In this document: in pieces, positions 10,135 to 18,923 of the stretch
Layout: each line of letters opens with the position of its first letter
Numbering within the stretch: position 1 is the stretch's first letter
Assembly (NCBI GenBank): GCA_963770045.1
Contig: CAVYOD010000015.1
Location: 248,001-312,000, forward strand
Source of the DNA: CAVYOD01 sp963770045
Lineage (GTDB): Bacteria > Acidobacteriota > Aminicenantia > Aminicenantales > CAVYOD01
DNA: 64,000 nucleotides
Direction of reading: 5' to 3'
Position numbers and translations under genes: made by a program
Notes under the pieces: model-generated
Databases searched by the model: none
The model's input: the letters and a program-made list of their open reading frames with translations, nothing else
What the model was told of the DNA's origin: nothing

Positions 10135-11334
10135 ATGGAACGCCGCGATTTTATAAGGAACTCGCTTTTGAGCTTTTCTCTTCTCCCCGGGACAAACCTG
10201 ATCGGGGAGATCCTGCAGCAATCCGAAAAGCGCGTCGCAGCCTCGGGCGGCAAACGACGTCGCCTTCGCGAACTCGGGATCCGGATCGGGAGCCTCGAAC
10301 CCGGCCCTTCTAACGCTATCACCGATGTTGAAGGCGTCCGGGTCGGCCAGACGACAATCATCAAAGGCCAGGGCCGGGGGGCGGTGAGGACGGGGGTCAC
10401 CGTCATCCTTCCCCATGCCGACAACATCTACCAGGAAAATCTGTTTGCCTCCTGCTTCATCCAGAACGGCTGGGGCGAAATGACCGGCATCGCGGCCCTG
10501 GAAAATACGGGTTTGCTCAAGACGCCTATTTTCCTGACCGGGACTTATAACGTCGGCATCGTCCTGAGCGCGGCGACAAAATATCTTTGCGGGCTGAACC
10601 CGGAGATGGGTGACAAAGCGGAGATGGCCCATCCGGTGGTGGCCGAATGCTTTGACGATTTCCTGAGCGACACCAAGAGCCGCCAGATCACAGAAGCAGA
10701 CGTCGTGAAGGCCATCGAGAGCGCGCGAAGCGGGGCCGTCGAGGAAGGCGCCGTTGGCGGAGGCACCGGAATGACGTCGTTCGGGTTCAAAGGCGGGATC
10801 GGTACTTCTTCGCGACGCACAAAGAACCACAACACGGTGGGCGTCCTGGTCATGACGAATACGGCCGGCCGGAACCAACTCCGGATCGACGGAGTCCCGG
10901 TCGGAAATGAGATCGTCGGCTTCGGGGAAAAGGCGGGCAAGACAAAGTCGATCATCCTCTTGGCCGCGACGGATGCGCCCCTCCTTCCCTTTCAGCTCAG
11001 GAAGATCGGAAAACGAGTGGTTATGGGTTTAGCTCAAACAGGAGCGATCTCGAGCACGGGAAGCGGCGACATCATCCTCGCCTTTTCCACGGCCAATCGG
11101 ATTCCGAGAGCCAGGCAGACGGACTTCCTCAGCCTCAAAGGAATCAACGACCTTTCGATCACGCCCCTTTACCAGGCCACCGTCGAAGCGACCCAGGAGG
11201 CGATCCTCAATGCCCTGTGCATGGCCGAAACAACGGTCGGCCGCGACGGCAACACGTCCTACGGCCTGCCGGTCGATCAGGTCGAGGAGATCATGAAAAA
11301 GCATGGAAGAATCGGAGCCAAGATCCATGGATAA
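10135..11334 (+). CDS. P1-family (DmpA-type) aminopeptidase, Tat-exported
   Basis: 399 residues, intact. The N-terminus has a twin-arginine motif (RRDFIR at residues 3-8) followed by a hydrophobic stretch, suggesting Tat export. The body matches the DmpA/BapA N-terminal-nucleophile family: NAITDVEGVRVGQTT, NIYQENLF, GAVGGGTGM and FKGGIGTSSR, the region where family members cleave themselves to expose the catalytic Ser or Thr. The C-terminal ETTVGRDGNT is also typical. Known members hydrolyse D-amino-acid amides, L-amino-acid amides or beta-peptides; which applies here cannot be told. It is followed by a paralog overlapping by 8 bases and then by a permease, consistent with a scavenging operon. 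Ribosome site AAGGAG precedes the ATG. Confidence 0.9.
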   Translation: MERRDFIRNSLLSFSLLPGTNLIGEILQQSEKRVAASGGKRRRLRELGIRIGSLEPGPSNAITDVEGVRVGQTTIIKGQGRGAVRTGVTVILPHADNIYQENLFASCFIQNGWGEMTGIAALENTGLLKTPIFLTGTYNVGIVLSAATKYLCGLNPEMGDKAEMAHPVVAECFDDFLSDTKSRQITEADVVKAIESARSGAVEEGAVGGGTGMTSFGFKGGIGTSSRRTKNHNTVGVLVMTNTAGRNQLRIDGVPVGNEIVGFGEKAGKTKSIILLAATDAPLLPFQLRKIGKRVVMGLAQTGAISSTGSGDIILAFSTANRIPRARQTDFLSLKGINDLSITPLYQATVEATQEAILNALCMAETTVGRDGNTSYGLPVDQVEEIMKKHGRIGAKIHG

Positions 11335-12274
11335 CGCGATCACCGATGTCAAAGGCGTTAAGGTCGCTCATCTGACGATCGAGAAAGACCTGCCTGGGCC
11401 GGCCGGTCGCGCGGCCGCGATCAGGACCGGGCTGACGGCCGTCATCCCCTATCCGATGGAAAAGCCGCTACGTCTTTTTTGCGCAAATCTCTGCCTCAAG
11501 GGAAACGCGGAGATGACCGGCTACGAGGTCCTGGACGATTTCTGCTATTTGAATTCTCCCGTCGTCATCACAAATTCATTCAATGTCGGCCGGGCTTATA
11601 ATGCCGTTCTCTCCTACGGCTTTGCCCTGAACCGTGACGAAGTCTGGCCGCCTGTGGTCATCGGCCTGAATGACTCTTATCTTAACGAGATGACCAAGTT
11701 CTCTTTTGATGAGAAGGAAGTGTTGCAGGCCCTTTTCAACGCCAAGGACGGAAAAGTGGAGCAGGGTTCGGTGGGTGTGGGCGTCGGACTGCGTGCCTTT
11801 GATTGGAAGGGCGGTATCGGAACATCTTCACGCCGGCTCTTGATCGGCGGGCAAGAACTCACCTGCGGCGTCCTGGCAGCTTCCAACCATGGAAACAGCG
11901 ATTTCGCCGAAGGCTCCCTCTCGCTGGTCATGGCGACGGATGTCCCCTTGTTTCCTCACCAGATTCGCCAGGTCCTGCGCGCGGTCTTAGCAGGATTGGG
12001 GCCTGCGCAGGTTAAGACGAACCCGGCCGAGTCGGTATCTGGAATCTTCTTTTCTACGGCTAATGCGATGAGCATGGCCACGGAGCGGCCTTTTGTTTTT
12101 GATTACCTGATGATCGACGATTCCTGGCTGGAAAGGATCTCCGCCGCCTGTTCCGAAGCTGTCCTCGAATCCATCCGCAATTCCCTAACCAAGGCCACCG
12201 CCGTATCTGGAAGGCAAGGCCGGACGGTCAAGCCGATGCCCGAGGATGTCCTGTCCAAAGTCTTGAGGATTTGA
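11327..12274 (+). CDS. P1-family (DmpA-type) aminopeptidase, second paralog, cytoplasmic
   Basis: About 315 residues. I choose ATG 11327 (MDNAITDVKGVKVAHL) because it aligns with the paralog after its signal region and has GGAG about 10 bases upstream. An in-frame ATG at 11303 would add eight residues and a longer overlap. Conserved blocks: NAEMTGYE, GSVGVGVGLRAFDWKGGIGTSSRR containing the self-processing site, and SVSGIFFSTANAM. No signal peptide is seen, in contrast with the upstream Tat-exported copy. The pair could split work between the periplasm and cytoplasm on the same class of peptides. The 8-base overlap with the upstream gene indicates translational coupling. The next gene, a permease, starts 15 bases downstream. 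Confidence 0.88.
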   Translation: MDNAITDVKGVKVAHLTIEKDLPGPAGRAAAIRTGLTAVIPYPMEKPLRLFCANLCLKGNAEMTGYEVLDDFCYLNSPVVITNSFNVGRAYNAVLSYGFALNRDEVWPPVVIGLNDSYLNEMTKFSFDEKEVLQALFNAKDGKVEQGSVGVGVGLRAFDWKGGIGTSSRRLLIGGQELTCGVLAASNHGNSDFAEGSLSLVMATDVPLFPHQIRQVLRAVLAGLGPAQVKTNPAESVSGIFFSTANAMSMATERPFVFDYLMIDDSWLERISAACSEAVLESIRNSLTKATAVSGRQGRTVKPMPEDVLSKVLRI

Positions 12275-12289
12275 AAGGTTAATAAAATC

Positions 12290-13705
12290 ATGGCCAACAC
12301 AGAGAACGCCGGCAAGCCTCATCTCTTAAGGAAGATGAATCTTCTCGACACAACCTTTCTGGTCATAGGTTCTGTTATCGGCTCGGGGATCTTCATGACC
12401 TCTGGGTTCATGGTCCAGGGACTTCCCTCTCCGGGCCTGCTCCTTCTCGTCTGGCTTGTCGGCGGATTCATCACCCTGTGCGGGGCTCTCTCCTGCGCCG
12501 AGCTGGGAGCGATGTATCCGCAGGCCGGCGGCCAGTACATCTATATCCGCGAAGCCTATGGACCTTTCGCCGGATATTTCTACGGCTGGGGATTCTTTTG
12601 GTTCATCATGTGCGGCGGGATTGCCGCCCTGGCCGTCGGCTTTGCCGAATTTCTCGGTTATTTCTTCCCCGCGATCTCCAACCAGGCGGTTTTGATCAAG
12701 ACGAGTTTTTTCGGCCTCCCGTACTCTCTTTCGGCTGGGCAGCTGGTCGCCGCGGCCTCGATCATTCTCCTCACCGCAGTCAACTATATCGGGATCAAGA
12801 CAGGTGTCGTGGTCCAGAATGTTTTCACGTTTTTGAGGATCGGCTCGGTGTTCGCCATTGTGCTTTTCGGCTTCCTCCTGGGAAAAAAAGCGGGGGTAAC
12901 AAGCCTGAGTCAACTGTTTTCCGGGGGCCCTGGGTTCGGACTCGGGACGATCAAATACTTCGGACTGGCGCTCATGGCGGCCCTGTGGACATATGACGGC
13001 TGGTATGCCGTCAACTGCACGGCCGAGGAGATCAAAAAGCCTGAGCGGAACCTCCCCCGGGGCCTTATCCTGGGCACGCTTGCGATCACCGTGACTTATC
13101 TCCTCATCAACGTCGTCTATGTCCTGGCTCTTCCCGTGGAGAAGATGAAGGGCGTTGCCCGGGTCGGCGAGCTGGCTTCCACCCAGCTTTTTGGACCGGC
13201 GGCGACGTCCGTCATCTCCGCGGCCATCTTAGTCTCCATCTTCGGCTGTTTAAGCGCTAACATTCTTTTCGGACCGCGGGTCTATTTCGCCATGGCCGAA
13301 GACGGCCTTTTCTTTAAGAGCATGGCCCGCATCCATCCGAAGTACCACGTTCCCTCCGCTGCTCTCATCGGTCAGGCCATCTGGTCCAGCCTTCTCTGCC
13401 TGACCGGAACATACCAGGATCTTTATGAATTCGTTGTTTTTGCTCTGGTCATTTTTTTTGCGGCGACCGGTCTCTCCATCATCGTCCTCCGGCACAAACA
13501 GCCGGACAGGCCGCGGCCGTACAGAGCCTGGGGCTATCCGGTCCTCCCCGTTCTCTGGGTCGGGATTAATATCTGGATCTTCTTGAACACGGTCATCGCC
13601 CAGCCGAGGAAATCGCTCATCGGGTTCTTTATCCTCTGCCTGGGCATCCCCGCCTATTTTTATTGGCGGAAAAAGGCGGCAAAATCTAGAGCCGCCGCAG
13701 AATGA
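12290..13705 (+). CDS. APC-superfamily amino-acid permease
   Basis: 471 residues with about 12 hydrophobic segments. The first membrane segment carries the APC-type unwound-helix motif GSVIGSGIF (residues about 27-35), and a second conserved block is CGALSCAELGAMYPQAGGQY. Long transmembrane stretches follow to LCLGIPAYFYW. It resembles the LAT/exchanger-like branch (Amino_permease/AA_permease_2). It is the third gene of an operon with two P1 aminopeptidases, which suggests import of their products (amino acids, possibly D- or beta-forms). That substrate link is inferred from context only. The frame is intact. The Shine-Dalgarno site is weak (GAAAGG, 11 bases before the ATG). Confidence 0.9.
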   Translation: MANTENAGKPHLLRKMNLLDTTFLVIGSVIGSGIFMTSGFMVQGLPSPGLLLLVWLVGGFITLCGALSCAELGAMYPQAGGQYIYIREAYGPFAGYFYGWGFFWFIMCGGIAALAVGFAEFLGYFFPAISNQAVLIKTSFFGLPYSLSAGQLVAAASIILLTAVNYIGIKTGVVVQNVFTFLRIGSVFAIVLFGFLLGKKAGVTSLSQLFSGGPGFGLGTIKYFGLALMAALWTYDGWYAVNCTAEEIKKPERNLPRGLILGTLAITVTYLLINVVYVLALPVEKMKGVARVGELASTQLFGPAATSVISAAILVSIFGCLSANILFGPRVYFAMAEDGLFFKSMARIHPKYHVPSAALIGQAIWSSLLCLTGTYQDLYEFVVFALVIFFAATGLSIIVLRHKQPDRPRPYRAWGYPVLPVLWVGINIWIFLNTVIAQPRKSLIGFFILCLGIPAYFYWRKKAAKSRAAAE

Positions 13706-13743
13706 GTATAAGCGAAAATTATGCTGACCAAAGCCTATACGTG

Positions 13744-13836
13744 GGAAGGATGGGGCCCCCGCACACGGCACTCCCCCTCCGTCCTCGGAGGCCTGCGGCG
13801 GGCGGGGGGCCCCCGTGCCTTGCGCCCCATCCTTCC
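13744..13836 (+). terminator. Large GC-rich hairpin after the permease gene
   Basis: GGAAGGATGGGGC at 13744-13756 pairs with GCCCCATCCTTCC at 13824-13836, a perfect 13-bp stem. The 67-base interior contains further GC-rich complementary runs. A T-rich stretch (13845-13853) follows. It may be a terminator or a dispersed intergenic palindrome. The rest of 13706-13908 shows no gene. Confidence 0.5.
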
Positions 13837-13908
13837 TCGAAGATTCTTTTTTATCTCTCCCGCAGACTGAAGTGAGATGTCAGAAAACCAAAGCTAAGAG
13901 GAACGACG

Positions 13909-15366
13909 ATGCCAGGGAAAATTAAATCGATTTCAAACCCTCGTCTCAAGCTGAGGTCCTCAGCCCCGGAGACATCCGTAAGATCCACCGGGCGACGCTC
14001 GAGACGATCGAAACGGTCGGCGTGAGGTTTCCCTCCGCCAAAGCGCTGAAGATTTGGGAAGGGGCCGGCGCCAGGGTGGACCGAAACTCGATGATCGTCA
14101 AAGCGCCGGGGCAGCTTATTGAAGGCGCGCTCGAAAAAAGCCCCGCCGACTTATGTTCTCGCCGCGCGTGACCCCGGCCTCGACCTCGCATTGGACGGGA
14201 ATCATGTTTACGTCGGAACCGACGGGTGTGGCGTGGAAGTTTTGGATCTCGTCACTGGGGAGAGGCGGCGTTCTTGTCTCAAGGATGTAGCCGATATCGC
14301 CAGAGTCGCAGACTATCTGGATGAAGTGGCTCTTCATTGGGTCCCGGTCTCGGCCCAGGACGCGCCTCCCGAAACCCGTGGGCTTCATGAGCTCTCGGCC
14401 ATCTGGAAGAATTCGACAAAACACGTCCAAACAGAAAGCGTCTACAATGAAAGAGAAGCCCGGGGCGCGGTGGAGATGGCGGCGTGCCTGGCCGGAAGCC
14501 GAGAGGCCCTGCGGCGCCGGCCGTTGCTCTCGATCATGGAGTGCTCCGTCTCTCCACTGGCTCAAGACGCGGGAAGCCTGGAGGCGGCGTTGGCCGGTGC
14601 CGAAGCCGGCCTCCCGGTCGGATTCATGACCATGGCCTCCTGCGCCTCCTCTGCGCCGGCGACCATGGCGGGCAATCTGGTGGTCGGCAATGCCGAGGTG
14701 TTGAGCGCCCTGGCGATGATCGAGCTGGCCTATCCGGGCGCTCCCGTCTTCTACGCCGCCGCCCAGTCGGTGATGGACCTTCGGAGCGGCGCCTACACGG
14801 GAGGTGGACCGGAAGACTTTCTCTTCGCAGCGGCAGGAAATGAACTGGCCGACTTCTACAATATTCCCCTGTCCATGGGCTCGTTTGCCACCGGCGCTAA
14901 AGAGCCCAATTGGCAAGCCGGGGTCGAAAACTCTCTTTCCACTTTCATGGCCTCGGCCGTGATGGCAGACATGCTCGCCGGCGTGGGACAGCTCAACGGG
15001 AGCACGATCTGGTCATTTGAGCAGATGATCATGGATTGCGAGATTTTCGGCATCGTGGCCAAGATGATGGAAGGGATTCGGGTCGACAAGGAGACGCTGG
15101 CCCTGCGGGCCATCCGCGATGTCGGGCCGGGCGGGAGTTTCCTGACCCATGAACATACCAGAAAGCACGCCAGAGAACTCTGGCTCAACAGCTTGATGGA
15201 TCGGAGGCCTTATAGCACCTGGGAAATGAAGAAGGACGACGCCCGCAACTGGGCCCGGGAGAAGGCAAAAAGCATTCTCGAGAAACATAAGCCCGAGCCC
15301 CTCGATCCCAAATTGGAGGCTGAGTTCGAGCGGATCATACGATCAATAGAAAATAGTAAGGGGTAG
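13909..15366 (+). CDS. MttB-superfamily (trimethylamine methyltransferase-like) corrinoid methyltransferase, non-pyrrolysine (frameshifts near 5' end)
   Basis: Start ATG at 13909 follows AGAGGA. About 485 residues after joining frames near 13925 and 14145. The N-terminal part reads EVLSPGDIRKIHRATLETIE and VGVRFPS. After the second join come YVLAARDPGLDLALDG and VYVGTDGCGVEVLDL, typical of the COG5598/MttB family. The barrel continues intact to 15366, including AGVGQLNGSTIWSFEQ and the C-terminal GPGGSFLTHEHTRKHARELW. No in-frame amber codon was seen in the barrel, so this looks like the pyrrolysine-free branch. Characterised members of that branch demethylate quaternary amines such as glycine betaine and pass the methyl group to a corrinoid protein. 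The substrate here is unknown. No corrinoid protein is adjacent; the nearest is at 35844. Confidence 0.87.
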
Positions 15367-15428
15367 AGGAGGTGAGCGGGAGTCAAGATACGCGGTAATG
15401 AACAAATGTCACGACGCGCAAACCGAGT

Positions 15429-18034
15429 ATGAACAAATTGTTATGTTATCTGCGCTTTCTTGCCTTTGCATAGGTCAGTGTCCTTAACGGGGGCGGAAAG
15501 CGTGAAGATCCCGGCGCCGGAGGAGTTTTTTGGCTTCAAAGTCGGAGCGGACTTTCATCTCCTTGATTACGGGCAGGCCGTCGCTTACTGGAAAGCCTTG
15601 GAAAGCTCGACCAAACGGGTAAAGCTTTTTGAATACGGGAAGTCGTCGGAGGGCCGGACGATGGTCTTTGCCGCCGTCTCCTCGGAGGACAACATCGCCA
15701 GGCTTGAGGATATCAAGGCACTCTCCAAGCGACTTTCCTTGGTCAGGGGCGTGCGCGAGGACGAAGCCCAAAGCCTGGCGGCTCAGGGGAAGGCCATCGT
15801 CTGGATCGACGGGGGGCTCCACGCCACCGAAGTCGCCCCGGCGCAACACATCCTTCAGCTGACTTACGATCTGGCCGTGGACGAGTCTCCAAAATTCAAG
15901 AAGATCAGGGATGAAGTCGTCGCCATGCTCGTCCTCCCCAACCCGGACGGGATGGACATGGTCGCGCGCTGGTATCAGAAGAACCTTGGGACGCCCTACG
16001 AAACCTGCCCCCTGCCCTGGCTTTATCAGAAGTATATCGGACACGACAATAACCGGGATTCTTTTATGCTCAGCGTCTCGGAGACGCGGAATATCAACCA
16101 GGTCGTCAATCACGAATGGTATCCCCATATTTTTTATAACCATCACCAGGAATCTCCGTACCCTACCCTGATCTTTGTTCCGCCCGATTGCGAGCCCACG
16201 AACCCCAACCTCCATCCCCTGCTCCTCCGCTGGCAGAACCTGATCGGGACGGCCATGGCCCTGGGCTTCGAAGCCGAAGGCAAACAGGGTGTTGTCTCCC
16301 GGTTTCTTTTTGACACCTGGTATCCGGGCTACGTCACCCAGGTCTGCGATTTCCATAACATCATCTCGACTTTCTCCGAGACGTTTCTCTTCAATTATGC
16401 CACACCCCAATTTTTCCCGGCCGAGGACTTTCCCGAGGAGTACAAGGATTTCGTGAGCTCGATGTTCTTCACCAATCCATGGCGCGGCGGATGGTGGCAT
16501 CTCCGGGACGCGGTCGAATACTGCCTGACGGCGTCGAAATCCGTCCTCGACTTGGCGGCTAAGCATCGTGAGGAATTGCTCTATGCAAAGTACGCCATGG
16601 GAAAAGAGACCATGGAGCGATACACCAAGGAGCCGCCCTACGGCTGGATCATTCCTTTCGAGCAAAGGGATCCGGGAGTTACGGTCGAGCTTATTCAGAA
16701 CCTGATCACACTGGACATCGAAGTCTATCAGAGCGAAGTTCCCTTCCGGTCGGATGGGATCGATTATCCCGCCGGAACGTACATTCTTCCGACAAGCCAG
16801 CCGTTCGGGCGATTCCTGAAGACCCTATTTGAAATCCAGCATTATCCGGACCTGAGGTTTCATCCTTCTCTCTGGCAGAGCATCGTCGAGCCGATCAAGC
16901 TGAAGATCCCTCCGCTCCAGACCTACGACGTCCTGGGCTGGACCCTTCCCCTCCAGATGGGCGTTAATGCCGTGACCATGAATACCGGCCTCGAAGTCAA
17001 AATGAAGCGAGTCGGGAAAGTGGAATGGCCCCAAGGAAGGATAGGAGGACATGGCGGCAATTCATTCGTCATCTCGTGCCAATCGAACGATTCATTCCTG
17101 GCCGCGAATCGTCTTCTCAAGGCTGGACTGGAAATCTCTCGCGTTCAGGCTCCCTTCAAGAGCGGCGGAACGGATTTTCCGGCCGGGGCTTTTATCGTGC
17201 CCGTCTCCAGTGCATCCGACCGGCAGATGGAGAAAGCGGCCCGGGAGCTTTATTTGAATATTCAAAAGATCGATAGGCCTCCCGATCTCAAGCTCGCAAA
17301 GCTCCGATCTCCGCGGGTGGGGCTTTACCAGTCCTGGGCGCCGGCGATGGATGAAGGCTGGACTGAGCTTATCCTGGAAAATCACGGTTTTTCTTATTCT
17401 CTTCTCCACGACGCTGAGATGAGAGCGGGAGAGCTGGGGAACCACTTTGATGCCATCATCTTGCCGAGCCAGTCGGCCCGTTCGATCCTCAACGGCCGGA
17501 TGAAGGGGACCATGCCTCCGGACTATGTGGGCGGAATCACCAAGGCCGGCATCGCCAACCTCAAGCGCTTTGTCGAACAGGGCGGGACGCTGATAGCCTT
17601 GGGTTCAGCATGTGACCTGGCGATTGATGAGTTCAAACTTCCGCTGAGGAATGTCCTGAAATCGCTCAAGCCTGAGGATTTCTTCGCTTCGGGGCTTCTC
17701 GTCAACGCGGTTTTTGACCAAAACAACCCCGTCGCTTATGGCATGCCCAAAGAGGGTGCCGCCTTCTTCGCGGAGAGCCCGACTTTTGAAGTGCTGCCCG
17801 CGTTCACGGAAAAAGAACCACCGGCGGTCGTGGCGAGGTATCCCGAGGAGAATCTCATGCTCAGCGGCTGGATGGTCGGAGAAAAGTATCTTCACAACAA
17901 GGCGGCCGCGGTCGAGGTTGCCGCTTGGGAAAGGAAAAGTCATCCTCCTCGGGATGAGCGTCCATCACCGCGGCCAGACCAAAGGAACATTCAAGTTGCT
18001 CTTCAACGCGGTTTTTTCAGCAGCTGCTAAATAA
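15429..18034 (+). CDS. M14-type zinc carboxypeptidase with C-terminal amidotransferase-like domain, exported (frameshifts at both ends)
   Basis: About 865 residues. The conserved frame is open from 15460 (TTG). An ATG at 15429 encodes a hydrophobic leader (MNKLLCYLRFLAFA) that joins it if one indel near 15470 is assumed. M14 core: GGLHATEVAP (zinc His and Glu), NPDGMDMV, DNNRDSFML (substrate-binding Asn/Arg) and NHHQESPYP (third His). The FSETFLF glutamate is the likely catalytic residue. Downstream lie GGWWHLRDAVEY, KEPPYGWIIP and a class-I glutamine-amidotransferase-like fold (VGLYQSW..MDEGWTE to GKGKVILLGM). The last frame change near 17928 restores the ending seen in the truncated paralog at 5033. 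Predicted extracellular or periplasmic peptide degradation. Confidence 0.85.
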
Positions 18035-18049
18035 GGCTGGAGAGGCCAC

Positions 18050-18783
18050 CTATTTTTTTTCTTTTTCGATGGGCAGCCGGCCGGTTTCCTTGCCGTTTTG
18101 GTCAAGGAAGCGGACGACCGGAGAGCCGTCTGGGGCCACTTCCAGGATGAGGCGCTCTCGCCCCTGCTTATCGTTGAGCCGGAGCGAGACGGATCCGTTA
18201 TCGCTCTTTCCGAGGAAAAGACGGGGATGCGCCGATTCGTGCTGGGAAAAGAATTTCGAGTACTCGGCCTTCTGCTGGTCTTCGGACATTTTCTTTATCC
18301 GGTCCTGAAGCGCGAGGAGCTCCATAATGGAGTAGTTCGGCCTATCCCATACGGAGAGCCTCGCGCTTCGGTTCCCCTCTTCTTCGGAGGCATCGATCGT
18401 GAAAACCTGGTCCTGGTCATACTGGTCGAAGCTCAAGATGCCCGTAGGAGCTCACCTTCCCGTTCGCGTCTTTTGCGCCCGCCGTAGATAAGGCCACCAT
18501 TCTCGGTGCCTTCGTCGTTGAAGAAAAGGATACCGGCCGTCTTCCGGTTGGGATGCGGATACTCTTTGCCCTTGTACAGGATACCGGGAAACAGCGCCTT
18601 GCTGGAGAGGACCAGCTTGACCGTTCCGTCCGGTTCGACGACGTTGATCCTCTGAACGTCAATTTCTTCGAAGCTTGTCTTCCGGCTTTTCGCCGCTCCC
18701 GTGAACAGGGCAAGCGCAAAGGTAAGAGTCAGAACTCCTGAATAGACGGTCAGAAACCGATGGCTGTTCATGGTGTTCTTCAT
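18050..18783 (-). CDS. Exported protein of unknown function (two frameshifts)
   Basis: I choose the ATG at 18783 because AAAAAGGAG lies just upstream; an in-frame ATG at 18819 has no such site. The first 30 residues form a hydrophobic signal (TVYSGVLTLTFALALF). The rest has repeated short beta-strand-like units around Asp/Gly turns, for example IDVQRINVVEPDGTVKLVLS, AGILFFNDEGTENGGLIYGG and VSLRLNDKQGRERLILEVAP. The strands are spaced about 20-25 residues apart, so it may be a small beta-solenoid or propeller. Frame changes near 18475 and 18425 join the parts, giving about 245 residues ending in a Lys/Glu-rich tail. I recognise no named family. A strong promoter (18836-18865) precedes it. Confidence 0.7.
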
Positions 18784-18835
18784 GAGAAACTCCTTTTTAA
18801 CAAAAATCCTTTCACCCAACGGAGGAATGAACAGG

Positions 18836-18865
18836 ATACTAAGACATCACAAAAGTAGTTGTCAA
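18836..18865 (-). promoter_or_regulatory. Sigma70-type promoter of the exported protein gene
   Basis: Minus strand: TTGACA (18865-18860), an 18-base spacer, TAGTAT (18841-18836). The spacer shares 13 of 18 positions with that of the promoter at 21684-21713, notably the common CTTTTG core. Confidence 0.6.
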
Positions 18866-18923
18866 GATTGCTGAATTACGGCTTAATCGCGTCTCGGAAG
18901 GCTCCGGGATTGCCGCAACGGTT

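Noticed and set aside
14116..14916. Minus-strand open frame opposite the MttB-family gene.
   Set aside because: The composition is Arg/His/Gly-rich, as expected from reading the complement of a GC-rich gene; no similarity.
13909..15366. Possible pyrrolysine (TAG) readthrough in the MttB-like gene.
   Set aside because: The barrel region reads through without an in-frame amber codon; the breaks are frame changes near the 5' end.
15484..16665. Minus-strand open frame of about 390 codons inside the M14 gene.
   Set aside because: Mirror of a codon-biased coding strand; no recognisable motif, and the plus strand has the full M14 active site.
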